Shown one piece after another: positions 18,302-28,202 of a stretch of DNA of 64,000 bases. Numbering within the stretch: position 1 is the stretch's first letter; each line of letters begins with the position of its first letter. The translations under genes were made by a program, and so were the position numbers. The notes beneath the pieces were generated by a model. That model was given only the letters and a program-made list of their open reading frames with translations. It made no database searches and was not told the DNA's origin. The DNA comes from an uncultured Winogradskyella sp. (lineage in GTDB: Bacteria; Bacteroidota; Bacteroidia; Flavobacteriales; Flavobacteriaceae): the NCBI RefSeq assembly GCF_947498345.1, contig NZ_CANMJY010000004.1, forward strand, positions 186,001 through 250,000, in the 5' to 3' direction.

Positions 18302-20197
18302 TTATTTCTTAGTATCTAATACTTCGTATGTGGAATTATTAGATATATATTCTGGTATTAAATTCTTAATTAATGCCACTATTTCTAATGGTTGCGTTAA
18401 GGTCTTAATATTTGTAAGCTTATTGATTTGCTTCTCAACAGCATCGATATCGACATGTCTTGATTTTGCAATCATTATTTTTTCGTGATATGTTTTCTTG
18501 GTGTTCTCACCATCAGCTAAAAGTTCTTCATATATTTTTTCTCCAGGTCTTAACCCGGTAATTTTAATATCAATATCTTCTGGGTATCGTAAACCTGAAA
18601 GTACTATCATGTTTGTAGCCAAGTTGAAAATTTTGATAGGCTCTCCCATATCAAATACAAATATTTCACCACCATTACCCATAGCTGCAGCTTCTAATAC
18701 TAATTGACAAGCTTCGGGAATTGTCATAAAATAACGTGTTATTTCCTTGTGCGTTACTGTTAGAGGTCCACCTTTTTCTATCTGGTTTTTAAATAGTGGA
18801 ATTACTGATCCATTAGAACCTAATACATTACCAAATCTGGTAGTAATGAACTTAGTATGCCCTTTACCTTTAAGACAGGTGACGTAGAGTTCTGCAATTC
18901 GTTTGGTAGCACCCATAACATTTGTTGGGTTTACAGCTTTATCAGTAGAAATTAAAACAAATTTATCTACACTATGCTTTACTGCTATATCAGCTACATT
19001 TTTTGTACCGCCAATGTTAACGCTAACAGCTTCGAACGGATTATTTTCCATTAAAGGTACGTGCTTATAGGCAGCAGCATGAAAAATTATCTTTGGTTTA
19101 TATAGGTTAAATATCTGATCAATTCTAGATCTGTTTCTTACATCAGCAACAATAGCATCTATATTGGTTAGCCCTTGTTGTCTAAATTCTTGTTGAATAT
19201 CATATAATGCAGATTCAGCATTATCTACAAGTATTAGCTTTTTGTAATTGTATAAACTAACCTTTCTGCATATTTCGCTTCCGATAGAACCAGCAGCTCC
19301 AGTTATTAATATTACTTTATTGTCGTACTGATCTTCTAAATCTGGGTTTTTAATATTAATAGGATCTCTACCTAGAAGGTCTTCAATTTTTACTTCTTTT
19401 ATTTGTCCTACGCTTAAATCTCCATCAATCCAACTTTGTACTGGTGGTACTATTTTTACCTTAAGTTCTAATGCAAATAGGCTTCCGGTTATTTGTAATA
19501 GTCTTGTTGGATCTATATTTTGAATAGAGATAATAACATATTCTACGGCATTCTTTTTAATAAATTTTTCATCAATTTCGTCAATGCCATATACTTTGAG
19601 TAGGTTTATTTTTTTACCTATTTTACGTTCGTCATCATCAATAAAACCAACAACTTCAATTCCACTTTTAGTGTCGTTTTGAATAGCATCGTAGGTGAGC
19701 ATGCCAGAATTACCAGCTCCAAAAATCAATACATTAGAAATTGTATTAAAATCTTGAGTGATTTGGTTATAGAGTGATTTTATAAATAATTTTGCACCAA
19801 TCAAAAATAGAATATTAAGCAACAAGTGAATGTAGATGATAGACCCTGAAATATCAAACAGGTTATTATCTCCCATAAATTTTCTGCTTAAAAATGTGCA
19901 GCAAATTAGAATAGTAGCTAAAATATTGGCTCCGATAATGACATTAACGATGTCTTTAAATCCTGTAAATCTAACAACACCCTTGTAAGACCCAACAGCA
20001 ATTAAACTAATCGCAGCTACTACTGCTACATAAGGCGTTTGTTTTAAGGCAGTAAAAAAATCGAAATCTACCTTAAAGTTATAGCGAATTAAATATGCTA
20101 GAAAAAAAGTAGTTATAACAATACATACATCAAATAATAGTACTAGCCATTTTGAGGCATATCGCTGTGATATTCTATGTAGAAACTTCACTAACAT
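18302..20197 (-). CDS. Membrane nucleotide-sugar 4,6-dehydratase (CapD/FlaA1/WbpM-like)
   Basis: A 631-residue protein with four N-terminal membrane helices (about 17-125), a CoA-binding-like Rossmann domain (about 145-270) and an extended SDR catalytic domain. The cofactor loop GAAGSIGSE is near 298-306, and STDKAVNPTNVMGATKR near 413 carries the catalytic block with Met in place of the usual Tyr, as in WbpM/PglF. Such enzymes convert UDP-GlcNAc to the 4-keto-6-deoxy sugar. Its start overlaps the stop of the aminotransferase gene by seven bases, so the two steps are coupled. Confidence 0.9.
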   Translation of the reverse strand: MLVKFLHRISQRYASKWLVLLFDVCIVITTFFLAYLIRYNFKVDFDFFTALKQTPYVAVVAAISLIAVGSYKGVVRFTGFKDIVNVIIGANILATILICCTFLSRKFMGDNNLFDISGSIIYIHLLLNILFLIGAKLFIKSLYNQITQDFNTISNVLIFGAGNSGMLTYDAIQNDTKSGIEVVGFIDDDERKIGKKINLLKVYGIDEIDEKFIKKNAVEYVIISIQNIDPTRLLQITGSLFALELKVKIVPPVQSWIDGDLSVGQIKEVKIEDLLGRDPINIKNPDLEDQYDNKVILITGAAGSIGSEICRKVSLYNYKKLILVDNAESALYDIQQEFRQQGLTNIDAIVADVRNRSRIDQIFNLYKPKIIFHAAAYKHVPLMENNPFEAVSVNIGGTKNVADIAVKHSVDKFVLISTDKAVNPTNVMGATKRIAELYVTCLKGKGHTKFITTRFGNVLGSNGSVIPLFKNQIEKGGPLTVTHKEITRYFMTIPEACQLVLEAAAMGNGGEIFVFDMGEPIKIFNLATNMIVLSGLRYPEDIDIKITGLRPGEKIYEELLADGENTKKTYHEKIMIAKSRHVDIDAVEKQINKLTNIKTLTQPLEIVALIKNLIPEYISNNSTYEVLDTKK

Positions 20198-21324
20198 ACT
20201 GCAAAATACGTATTTATGGCAGAAATTACTCTATCCAGTTGGTCATTAGTAAGATTCGATCCACTAGGAAGACATAGTCCTCTATCAAATAGATCGTCAG
20301 ACACACCATTTAAATAACTAGGTGCATCTTTAAATACTGGTTGCTGATGCATTGGTTTCCATAGAGGTCTTGACTCTATATTTTCTTTTTCTAAAGCGAG
20401 TCTCAAACCTTCTCTTGTAGTTTTAGAATCAAGTAAAATAGCAGATAACCAGCGATTTGAAAAATGATCTTTTGGTTCACTTAAAAATGTTATTTTATCA
20501 TTATTCTCAAATGTCTTTTGATATAACTCATGGTTAGCTCTACGCTTTGCTATGTGGCTATCTAAAATAGTCATCTGTCCACGACCAATACCAGCAACGA
20601 TATTAGACATTCTGTAATTATAACCTATGTGTGAGTGTTGATAATGTGGTGCATTGTCTCTGGCCTGAGTGGCTAAAAAAACTGCTTTATTTTTATGTGC
20701 TTCAGTTCTGGTTACCAAAGCACCACCACCTGATGTGGTAATAATTTTATTACCGTTAAATGATAATATAGAAAGGTCGCCAAAAGTACCACAATTCTTT
20801 CCGTTATAGTGACTACCCAATGACTCTGCACTATCTTCAATTACAGGTATGTTATATTCTTCTGCTATTTTATGAATTTCATTAACTTTATATGGCATAC
20901 CGTATAAATGTACAGGTATAATAGCTTTTGGTGTTTTACCTTTGTCAATCCTATCTTTAATTGCAATCTCTAATTGCTCCGGGCACATATTCCATGTATC
21001 TTTTTCGCTATCCACAAAAACTGGGGTAGCTCCTTGATAAACAATTGGATTTGCTGATGCTGAAAACGTTTTACTTTGGCAAATAACTTCATCACCATTG
21101 GTAACACCTAATAAAATAAGACTTAAATGTAATGCAGAAGTCCCAGATGCTAGAGCAGTAATGTATCTGTCTTCATTAAGATAAGATTGTAAATCATGTT
21201 CAAAGCCATTGACGTTTGGTCCCAAAGGAGCGACCCAATTAGTGTCGAAGGCTTCTTTTATGTATGTCTGTTCGGCACCGCTCATATGAGGGGACGATAA
21301 CCATATTTTAGGTTTCATAAGCAA
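20191..21324 (-). CDS. PLP-dependent sugar aminotransferase (DegT/DnrJ/EryC1)
   Basis: A 377-residue fold type I aminotransferase for nucleotide keto-sugars. The PLP lysine is in SFNGNKIITTSGGGA (about K193). SAESLGSHYNGK holds the aspartate that contacts the cofactor, and SGTSALHL binds phosphate. With the dehydratase downstream it probably makes UDP-4-amino-4,6-dideoxy-GlcNAc, as PglE does in Campylobacter; this pairing is inference. First gene of the minus-strand export operon. A second Met two codons in is an equally good start. Confidence 0.9.
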   Translation of the reverse strand: MLMKPKIWLSSPHMSGAEQTYIKEAFDTNWVAPLGPNVNGFEHDLQSYLNEDRYITALASGTSALHLSLILLGVTNGDEVICQSKTFSASANPIVYQGATPVFVDSEKDTWNMCPEQLEIAIKDRIDKGKTPKAIIPVHLYGMPYKVNEIHKIAEEYNIPVIEDSAESLGSHYNGKNCGTFGDLSILSFNGNKIITTSGGGALVTRTEAHKNKAVFLATQARDNAPHYQHSHIGYNYRMSNIVAGIGRGQMTILDSHIAKRRANHELYQKTFENNDKITFLSEPKDHFSNRWLSAILLDSKTTREGLRLALEKENIESRPLWKPMHQQPVFKDAPSYLNGVSDDLFDRGLCLPSGSNLTNDQLDRVISAINTYFAVC

Positions 21325-21736
21325 AAATTGTTAAGTAACTATGATTACTTTCTCAATTTCATGTCTTAGAGGGATTTGGGACACGATCTAAAAATCGGTT
21401 AAATATGCGTTAATAAAATGGTACGGTACAAATAAAGACGATAAAAGGCAGATATTTACGTTGTTGATTATGAGCAAGATTAAATGCTTACAGCAATATA
21501 TTTTGAGCTTGTTTAGCAAAATAACTCTCATCTAAAACTCATAGTATTGTATATGGATAAATGCGTTTGAAGTAGTAAGTAGCTCTAGAGAGTTATTAAA
21601 AAATACTATTAGTGATTAATTGATGTTTTAACCAATTAATATGCTTTATATAGGAGCAATTCTATATAGTTGAACAACAAAAGTATATTTGCTTTTCATT
21701 ATATTGTCACAATTATTTTGCCCTTAACTGAATGAG
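21325..21736. other. Divergent 412-base intergenic region with two inverted repeats
   Basis: No gene here. It separates the export operon (minus) from the ATP-grasp/HAD pair (plus). It contains AATAACTCTC (21520-21529) and its exact complement GAGAGTTATT (21588-21597), plus a hairpin ATTAATTG/CAATTAAT (21615-21622 and 21633-21640, 10-base loop). TATATTTG at 21684-21691 faces the plus-strand genes, and TACTTTTG faces minus at 21678-21685. If the latter is used, the export operon has a leader of about 350 bases. Confidence 0.5.
21684..21691 (+). promoter_or_regulatory. Candidate -7 element for the ATP-grasp/HAD pair
   Basis: TATATTTG matches TAnnTTTG 45 bases before the ATG of the ATP-grasp gene. 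It overlaps by two bases a minus-strand TACTTTTG, so divergent transcription could be mutually exclusive. No well-spaced -33 TTG is seen. Confidence 0.35.
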
Positions 21737-22708
21737 ATGAACATTTTAATAACTTCTGCTGGTAGACGTGTATCACTGGTTAGGTCTTTTCAAAAAGAAT
21801 TGAAGAAATTTTTTCCAGAATCTAAAGTGTTTGCTTCAGATTCTAAACCTCAACTTTCCGCAGCCTGCCAAGTGGCTGATCATTATTTTGAAGTTCCAAG
21901 GTTGGACGAAGTCTTATATTTTGAAGAATTTGTCGGTTTATGTCAACAGCATAATATTAAACTTATCATCCCAACCATAGACACAGAATTACTTCAGCTA
22001 GCACAAAACAAGGCACGCTTAGAAAAGGAAGGTATTTTGGTTGCTATTTCATCTGTGGATTTTATTAAAAAATGCCGTAATAAAAGAGCAATACATAGCT
22101 TTTTTAAAGCTAAAGGATTAAGCGTAGCAAAGGAGTATAAGAAAGATAGTTATTCTCTACCTATGTTTATTAAACCTTATGATGGTAGCCGAAGTGTAGA
22201 CACATATTTGATTAATGAGAAGAGTGAGTTGAGGGATTATCATTTTGAAAATGATAAACTTATGTTTTTAGAATACTTAGATCATAATGATTTTACTGAG
22301 TATACCTGTGACTTGTATTACGATAAAAATAATGAGTTAAAATGTGCTGTACCTAGAAAGCGATTAGAGGTAAGGGATGGTGAAGTATATAAAGCATTAA
22401 CACAAAATAATGCATTAGTTACATATATAAGACAACATCTTCTACATATGGAAGGTGCAGTTGCTTGTATTACGGCTCAATTTTTTCTGCACAATTCTGA
22501 TGAATCTAAGATATATGCCATAGAAATAAATCCGAGGTTTGGTGGTGGTTACCCTTTATCTTATCTGGCAGGTGCTAATTTCCCTAAATGGATTATTGAA
22601 GAGTATTTATTAGATAATGTTATTGAAGATAATTTTGATTCTTGGGAAAGTGATTTACTAATGATTAGATATGATGACGAAATTTTAGTGCATGGATATA
22701 AAGATTAA
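21737..22708 (+). CDS. CarB-like ATP-grasp ligase
   Basis: A 323-residue ATP-grasp protein of the carbamoyl-phosphate-synthase-like group. An N-terminal preATP-grasp Rossmann segment (NILITSAGRRVSLVR) leads to the ATP-binding domain with FIKPYDGSRS and the metal-binding EINPRFGGGYPLSYLAGANF near 275-295. These enzymes join a carboxylate to an amine through an acyl phosphate. It overlaps the HAD gene by 17 bases. Placement inside a capsule locus suggests amide formation on a sugar or amino-acid precursor; the substrate is unknown. Confidence 0.88.
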   Translation: MNILITSAGRRVSLVRSFQKELKKFFPESKVFASDSKPQLSAACQVADHYFEVPRLDEVLYFEEFVGLCQQHNIKLIIPTIDTELLQLAQNKARLEKEGILVAISSVDFIKKCRNKRAIHSFFKAKGLSVAKEYKKDSYSLPMFIKPYDGSRSVDTYLINEKSELRDYHFENDKLMFLEYLDHNDFTEYTCDLYYDKNNELKCAVPRKRLEVRDGEVYKALTQNNALVTYIRQHLLHMEGAVACITAQFFLHNSDESKIYAIEINPRFGGGYPLSYLAGANFPKWIIEEYLLDNVIEDNFDSWESDLLMIRYDDEILVHGYKD

Positions 22709-23348
22709 TGCTAACACAGTCATTGTTTTTGACCTCGATGATACACTCTACAATGAGCTGGATTTTTTAAAATCTGCCTATCAGTATATAGCACAGAAAC
22801 TTGAAGTTAATGATTGGAAACCGTTGTATGTTTCTATGTTTTCAATGTATAGAAATAAAGAAAATGTCTTTGATTTTTTGACTTCAAAATATAATGTCGA
22901 AAGGCAATCATTAATAGATATGTATCGAACCCATCATCCAAATATAAAATTGTTTGAAGGAGCAAAAGACATAATTGATTCTATAAAGTCTAGAAGCGGT
23001 AAAATAGGAATCGTGACTGATGGCAGATCCAATACTCAAAAGACAAAGTTAAAAGCGCTAGGTATTACTGATCTGGTTGATACAATAGTAATATCGGAAG
23101 ATATAGGTACAGAAAAGCCTAGTACAAAGAACTTTAGAGTTATTGAAGCCGAATTTCCTAACTGCGATTACTGGTATATTGCAGATAACATGAAAAAAGA
23201 TTTTATTTCGCCTAATCAATTAGGTTGGTATACTGTTGGTCTAATAGATAATGGAAAAAATATTCATTTTGCTTCACATACATATATGGATGCAAAGCAT
23301 AAGCCTCAAGAATTTGTTTTAAATTTCAGCGATATAAAAATCGTTTAA
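22692..23348 (+). CDS. HAD-superfamily hydrolase
   Basis: A 218-residue phosphatase-like protein with motif I FDLDDTLYNE (nucleophile and acid Asp), motif II GIVTDGRSNTQK, motif III lysine in EKPSTKNF and motif IV IADNMKKDF. A C1-type helical cap lies between motifs I and II. It starts inside the ATP-grasp gene, so the two act together, perhaps dephosphorylating the ligase substrate or product. Its stop shares TTAA with the convergent sugar transferase. Confidence 0.88.
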   Translation: MDIKINANTVIVFDLDDTLYNELDFLKSAYQYIAQKLEVNDWKPLYVSMFSMYRNKENVFDFLTSKYNVERQSLIDMYRTHHPNIKLFEGAKDIIDSIKSRSGKIGIVTDGRSNTQKTKLKALGITDLVDTIVISEDIGTEKPSTKNFRVIEAEFPNCDYWYIADNMKKDFISPNQLGWYTVGLIDNGKNIHFASHTYMDAKHKPQEFVLNFSDIKIV

Positions 23349-23959
23349 ACATTCTTTGTGCCTGTAAATATTGGCATATCATCATTCTCTGAATGATTAA
23401 CATCTTTTCTGCTTATCACCTTGTCTATGGTTTTAAAAATAATTCTTACATCTAGTAAAAAAGACTGGTTATCAACATAATACACATCATGTTCAAACTT
23501 TTGCTCCCAGCTAATAGTATTTCTCCCATTTACTTGAGCCCATCCAGTAATACCAGGTGTTACTTCATGCCTTCTGTTTTGTTCTTCCGTATAGAGGGGT
23601 AAATATTTAGGTAAAAGTGGGCGAGGACCTACTAAACTCATATCTCCTTTTAGAATATTAAATAATTGTGGAATCTCGTCTAGAGAATATTTTCTACAAA
23701 AATCACCAATCTTAGTAATGCGATACGCTACAGGTAAAAGATTACCTTCGCTGTCTGTTTTATCATTCATGGTTTTTAATTTAATAATGGTAAAGAGTTT
23801 TCCGTTTTTGCCAGTTCTCGTCTGATAGAAAAAGGGCTTGCCATTATTTGATATAGCCAGTATTACTATTAGTATAATTAATATTGGGGAGGCGATAATT
23901 AAATTAATTAATGCTGCAAAAAAATCAGCTGTACGTTTTATTATATGGTAAAGTTTCAT
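23345..23959 (-). CDS. Initiating phosphosugar transferase (PglC-type)
   Basis: A 204-residue monotopic phosphoglycosyl transferase that loads the first sugar phosphate on undecaprenyl phosphate. One N-terminal hydrophobic hairpin (about 15-38) precedes the catalytic core: TIIKLKTMND, the DE pair in SLDEIPQLFNILKGDMSLVG, and PRPLLPKY. Its small size and lack of a multi-helix N-terminal region match PglC, not WbaP. The likely substrate is the diamino sugar made by the dehydratase and aminotransferase. It is the last gene of the minus-strand cluster. Confidence 0.92.
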   Translation of the reverse strand: MKLYHIIKRTADFFAALINLIIASPILIILIVILAISNNGKPFFYQTRTGKNGKLFTIIKLKTMNDKTDSEGNLLPVAYRITKIGDFCRKYSLDEIPQLFNILKGDMSLVGPRPLLPKYLPLYTEEQNRRHEVTPGITGWAQVNGRNTISWEQKFEHDVYYVDNQSFLLDVRIIFKTIDKVISRKDVNHSENDDMPIFTGTKNV

Positions 23960-23994
23960 AATTCTAAATATTTAGCTTTTCAAATATTTGAAAA

Positions 23995-25128
23995 TTAATT
24001 AAGGGCGTTATTTATTATCTCTATAAGGTCATTATTTATAATATTAACATCAAAACGTTCTTCGGCATATGTTCTACTATTAATTCCCATTTGCTTTATT
24101 TTGTTCGGATTAGTAATAAAATATTCCATAGGTTTTACAAGAGCATCTAGATTTTGTGGTTCTATTAAAAATCCATTTACACCTTCTTTTACAGCTTCCC
24201 TACAACCTACAGAGTCTGTTGTTATAATTGGGTTTCCGCATGCATTAGCTTCTAAGGTGGTTCTGGGAAGCCCTTCTCTATAGTAGCTTGGTAATACAAA
24301 AATATCAGTTTTATGTAAATGCTCTTCGATATTAGATTGTTTACCATGAAAAACGATAACACCTTCTTTATGTAGTTCGTCCAGTTCTTCTAAACTTATT
24401 GCAGAAGGTGATATTTCTGGCGCTCCTATAACATGGAATTCTGCTTGAGGATACTTTTTCTTCAAAATTTTTGCAGCTTCTGTATAAAGTGCCACTCCTT
24501 TTTCCTGAATTAATCTGGCAATAAAAAGGAAGCTTACCTTGTTTGATGCATCTTTTTCTTTAAACCTAAATTTATTAAGATTAATTCCAGAACCACTTAC
24601 AAAGTCTACGTTTTGCTTTTTAGAGATTACTTTTCTATCTAAAAAAAGCTGATAATCATCTCTATTCTGAAAAACAATAGATTTGTTTTTTCTTATGGAT
24701 AGCTTGTATAAGGTTTCGTTAAAGCGCTGAAGTGTACGTGCTTTTTTTGTTAAACCCGTAAATGTATAGCCTAAACCTGTAATTAAAGACACCACAGGCA
24801 CTTTACACATATTGGCTGCCATTGAGCCATAAATGACTGGTTTAACTGTATATGGAAATACTAAATCTATCTTGTTCTCTTTTATAATGGATTTTAGCTC
24901 TTTTATGGATTTAAAATCTTTTATAGGATTGAGACCTGTACGCTGCAAATTAAATTCAATAGGATTTGCTCCAAGGTTCTTTATCTCCAGACTATTTCTC
25001 TCAGCAAAACTTGGTGCAGCAGCAAATACTTCAAAGCCACTATCCACAAGGCTTTTTATAAAATCTCCTCTAAATCTAATAAGAGACCCATCGTAAGATG
25101 CTATTAGTAATATTCTTTTTTTATCCAT
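23995..25128 (-). CDS. GT4-family glycosyltransferase (PglA-like)
   Basis: A 377-residue GT-B enzyme. The N-terminal Rossmann half starts RILLIASYDGSLIRFRGDF, and the C-terminal nucleotide-binding half carries FIARLIQEKGV and the E-x7-E element in REGLPRTTLEANACGNPI. The N-terminus resembles PglA-type enzymes that add the second sugar to the PglC product, and it lies directly upstream of the PglC-type gene, which supports that role. Donor and linkage are unknown. Confidence 0.9.
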   Translation of the reverse strand: MDKKRILLIASYDGSLIRFRGDFIKSLVDSGFEVFAAAPSFAERNSLEIKNLGANPIEFNLQRTGLNPIKDFKSIKELKSIIKENKIDLVFPYTVKPVIYGSMAANMCKVPVVSLITGLGYTFTGLTKKARTLQRFNETLYKLSIRKNKSIVFQNRDDYQLFLDRKVISKKQNVDFVSGSGINLNKFRFKEKDASNKVSFLFIARLIQEKGVALYTEAAKILKKKYPQAEFHVIGAPEISPSAISLEELDELHKEGVIVFHGKQSNIEEHLHKTDIFVLPSYYREGLPRTTLEANACGNPIITTDSVGCREAVKEGVNGFLIEPQNLDALVKPMEYFITNPNKIKQMGINSRTYAEERFDVNIINNDLIEIINNALN

Positions 25129-25134
25129 CTTGTC

Positions 25135-27039
25135 TTATTTCTGCTTGAGAAAATTATACTTGTACCACTTTTGAAAACAATAATATGACCATACTTTAAA
25201 GGTACTGTCTTTCTTACTGTCTAAATGATCCTTTACCAATTTTGTAATCACGTCTATGTTAAATATGCCTTGTGTTTTAAGCATATTAGGGTCTATATAG
25301 CCCTCTAATTCTTGTCGTAGACTTTGCCTTAACCAGTCACCAGTTGGACTGCCAAAACCACTTTTACCTTTTTCTAAAAACTCATCAGGAAACTGATCTC
25401 TAAAGGCTTCTTTTAAAATATGCTTTTTATTCCAGCCTTTCATTAAGTAATTTTCTGGCAATGTATTAGTAAATTCCCATATATCTCTATTTAGAAATGG
25501 TGCTCTACATTCTAAAGATGTCATCATACTGGTCCTATCTACTTTAGCAAGCATTCCGCCTTCTAAGCTCAAGATTTTATCCACTAATCTAAAATCGGTT
25601 AAACTCTCAATCTTTTGTTTGCCGAGCACATCCTTGTATTCTTGAAAAAGATTGTTTTCAAAATACTCTGGTCTCATGATTTCTTCTAACTGATTGCTTG
25701 TGTTTGCTAAAGAAATAATGTCCCAATAAAAGTCACCATCGTAATCTATGGCATTTAATAATTTATTGATCTTAAAATTTCTACCACGCTTATCATCTTT
25801 TTCAACAAGGTATTTGTTGCTTAATCTCGATATAGTTTTATGTAAACCTTTTGGCACAACTCCAGTATACCTTTTGTTCATTTTACCAATGTAATACTTA
25901 TTGTAACCTCCAAAGACTTCGTCACCACCATCACCTGTTAATGCTACTGTAACATGCTCTCTGGTTTTTTCGGATAGTAGGTGAGTAGGTAGTGCAGCTG
26001 TATCGGAAAAGGGCTCATCAAAATTTACTAATATATCGTGGATGTTATTTTTTAAATCATCTTCATCTATAATAAACTCATGATGATTACTATTTATCAT
26101 TTTGGCTACAACCCTAGATTTATCAGTTTCGTCATAAGATGCTTTTTTAAAGCCTATAGAGAATGTATCTATCTTTTTATCTGTGGTTTGAGAAAGGCAA
26201 AGTGAAATAATAGACGAATCTACTCCACCAGATAAAAATGTACCTAAGCCTACATCTGCAATTGATCTACTATCTACACTGTTGTAAACGAGCTCTTTTG
26301 TTTTTGCTTTAGCATCATCAAACGAAATATCTATAGTTTTTGGTTTTGGTTCAGCATTTATCTTATGAATAGTGGTTTGATTAGATGCCAGATTGTATTC
26401 AATATAATGGTTGGCTTCTAGTTTATAAATGTTCTCGTAGATTGTATGAGGTGCTGGTATATAAGTTAGTCTAAAATACAGGTTTAAGCCTTTTTTAGAA
26501 ATGTTAGGCGTAAAATCAATAGTATTAATAATTGATTTTAACTCTGAAGCCCAAATAAATTCTTTACCTGTATGTGTATAATACAACGGTTTTTCACCAA
26601 AGAAATCTCGAGCAATGAATAGTTTGTTTTTAGTCTTATCATAGATGCTAAAACCATACATGCCGTCGAGCCATTGAAATGATTCGACTCCATATTTTTC
26701 GTAAGCTTTTAAAATAACTTCAGTATCACTAGACGTTTTAAAACTAACTCCTTCAGCTTCTAACTTTGCTTTTATGCTTCTATAGTTATAGATTTCTCCA
26801 TTAAAAACGATGACGATCTGTTTATCATCAGAAAAAATTGGTTGCTGACCAGAAGATAAATCTATAATAGATAGACGTCGCATTCCCATGCCAACAGAAA
26901 ACGTATCGTTCTCTTCTGCAAACAAACCATCTTCATCAGGACCTCTGTGAATGATAAGGTTATTCATGCCATTAAGAATAGAGCTTATTTCATTCTTACT
27001 TCTTTTGGTCTTAGTTATTATGCCATTAATTCCGCACAT
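25135..27039 (-). CDS. asnB: Asparagine synthetase-like glutamine amidotransferase (copy 1)
   Basis: A 634-residue class II amidotransferase. The N-terminal Ntn domain begins MCGINGI with Cys2 as nucleophile; the synthetase domain has the PP-loop SGGVDSS near 268 and TGDGGDEVFGGYNKYY. Glutamine-derived ammonia is transferred to an acyl-adenylate. Within polysaccharide clusters such proteins (for example WbpS) are thought to amidate uronic acids, so free asparagine synthesis is less likely. It lies between two GT4 genes at 6- and 11-base spacings. Confidence 0.9.
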   Translation of the reverse strand: MCGINGIITKTKRSKNEISSILNGMNNLIIHRGPDEDGLFAEENDTFSVGMGMRRLSIIDLSSGQQPIFSDDKQIVIVFNGEIYNYRSIKAKLEAEGVSFKTSSDTEVILKAYEKYGVESFQWLDGMYGFSIYDKTKNKLFIARDFFGEKPLYYTHTGKEFIWASELKSIINTIDFTPNISKKGLNLYFRLTYIPAPHTIYENIYKLEANHYIEYNLASNQTTIHKINAEPKPKTIDISFDDAKAKTKELVYNSVDSRSIADVGLGTFLSGGVDSSIISLCLSQTTDKKIDTFSIGFKKASYDETDKSRVVAKMINSNHHEFIIDEDDLKNNIHDILVNFDEPFSDTAALPTHLLSEKTREHVTVALTGDGGDEVFGGYNKYYIGKMNKRYTGVVPKGLHKTISRLSNKYLVEKDDKRGRNFKINKLLNAIDYDGDFYWDIISLANTSNQLEEIMRPEYFENNLFQEYKDVLGKQKIESLTDFRLVDKILSLEGGMLAKVDRTSMMTSLECRAPFLNRDIWEFTNTLPENYLMKGWNKKHILKEAFRDQFPDEFLEKGKSGFGSPTGDWLRQSLRQELEGYIDPNMLKTQGIFNIDVITKLVKDHLDSKKDSTFKVWSYYCFQKWYKYNFLKQK

Positions 27040-27050
27040 ATATTGGTTAA

Positions 27051-28202
27051 TTAACTTTCTATAAACTGTTTAAACTTAGCGTATATATTTTCTAAATTAT
27101 ATTGTGTTGCACGTTTTAAACTAAGTGCACTAAATTTTTCTCTTTCATCTGGGTTATTATGAAAATAATCCATTGCTTTGCTTAAGCCAATATGATCATC
27201 ATTGTTAACGAGTAACCCATATTTACCTATATAAAATTCGCCATTGTTTATAGTAATTTCTTCATTTTCATTTAATAACTCTAATGGACCCGAAAGGCAA
27301 TTAGATGAAATACATGGTAATCCAATAGCCATAGCTTCTAACAATGCATTTGGGAAACCTTCAGTAAACGAGCAAAGCACAAAATAGTGGTTAGATAATA
27401 GCTGCTCATTAACATTTTTTACTTTACCACCAAGCTTAACACTTTTTTCAAGGTTAGCTTTGCTAATTTCTTCTGCGAGATAATTTTCTAAATTGCCTCC
27501 TCCTAGAATTGTGAAATCATAATCTAAATTAGAAGCTTTAACTGCTCTAACAATCATTATCTGGTTTTTTCTCTTATTAAGTGTGCCAGCTGTTATACCA
27601 TTTAGTCTTTTTATGTTGGTATTTAGGCTGTTAGGTGTGATTATTTCTTTTGGCAATTCAATAGGATTATATATAACTTCCATCGGTATTTTAATTCCGA
27701 AATTATCTTTTAAATCATTATTGATATGTACCGAATTAGAAAATAACTTATGGCATTTATTATAAAAAACAGGGTAGAACAGTTTTGATATATAAAAGGA
27801 AAGCTTACTTGTTACATTATCTGAAGGGAAGCCTCTTTCGCTAATAATTGTCTTTACTTTTTTATTGAAAGTTGATACGATTCCGTTGATGAGATTTGGA
27901 AATGCGAGAAATGATATTGAGATATCAATATTATTTTGCTTTACAAATCGGTAATATTTAATAATGTATTTAAAAGTGTCTATAAACTTTAAATAAAATG
28001 CTCTGTCAGGTGGATTATCCGAAAGTATTTTTATTGTAATCTCATCTGGTATGGAGAAATGTATTGTATTATGAAATAGCACCAAAGTGACGTTATAATC
28101 TTTCCTTAATTCTTTTAAGAGAAGACTTATAACCTTTTCTGCACCTCCACTACCTAGAGTTATACTAAGTATGGCTATATTTTTTTTGGTCTTTGGGGCC
28201 AT
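27051..28202 (-). CDS. GT4-family glycosyltransferase
   Basis: A 383-residue GT-B protein. ILSITLGSGGAEKVISLL marks the N-terminal acceptor domain, and the C-terminal domain has GTLNKRKNQ and CSFTEGFPNALLEAMAIGLPCI with the E-x7-E nucleotide-sugar site. It is preceded by a 224-base gap with a minus-strand TATATTTG (28346-28353), so it may open a separate transcript with asnB, the PglA-like enzyme and the phosphosugar transferase. Sugar specificity is not predictable. Confidence 0.9.
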   Translation of the reverse strand: MAPKTKKNIAILSITLGSGGAEKVISLLLKELRKDYNVTLVLFHNTIHFSIPDEITIKILSDNPPDRAFYLKFIDTFKYIIKYYRFVKQNNIDISISFLAFPNLINGIVSTFNKKVKTIISERGFPSDNVTSKLSFYISKLFYPVFYNKCHKLFSNSVHINNDLKDNFGIKIPMEVIYNPIELPKEIITPNSLNTNIKRLNGITAGTLNKRKNQIMIVRAVKASNLDYDFTILGGGNLENYLAEEISKANLEKSVKLGGKVKNVNEQLLSNHYFVLCSFTEGFPNALLEAMAIGLPCISSNCLSGPLELLNENEEITINNGEFYIGKYGLLVNNDDHIGLSKAMDYFHNNPDEREKFSALSLKRATQYNLENIYAKFKQFIES

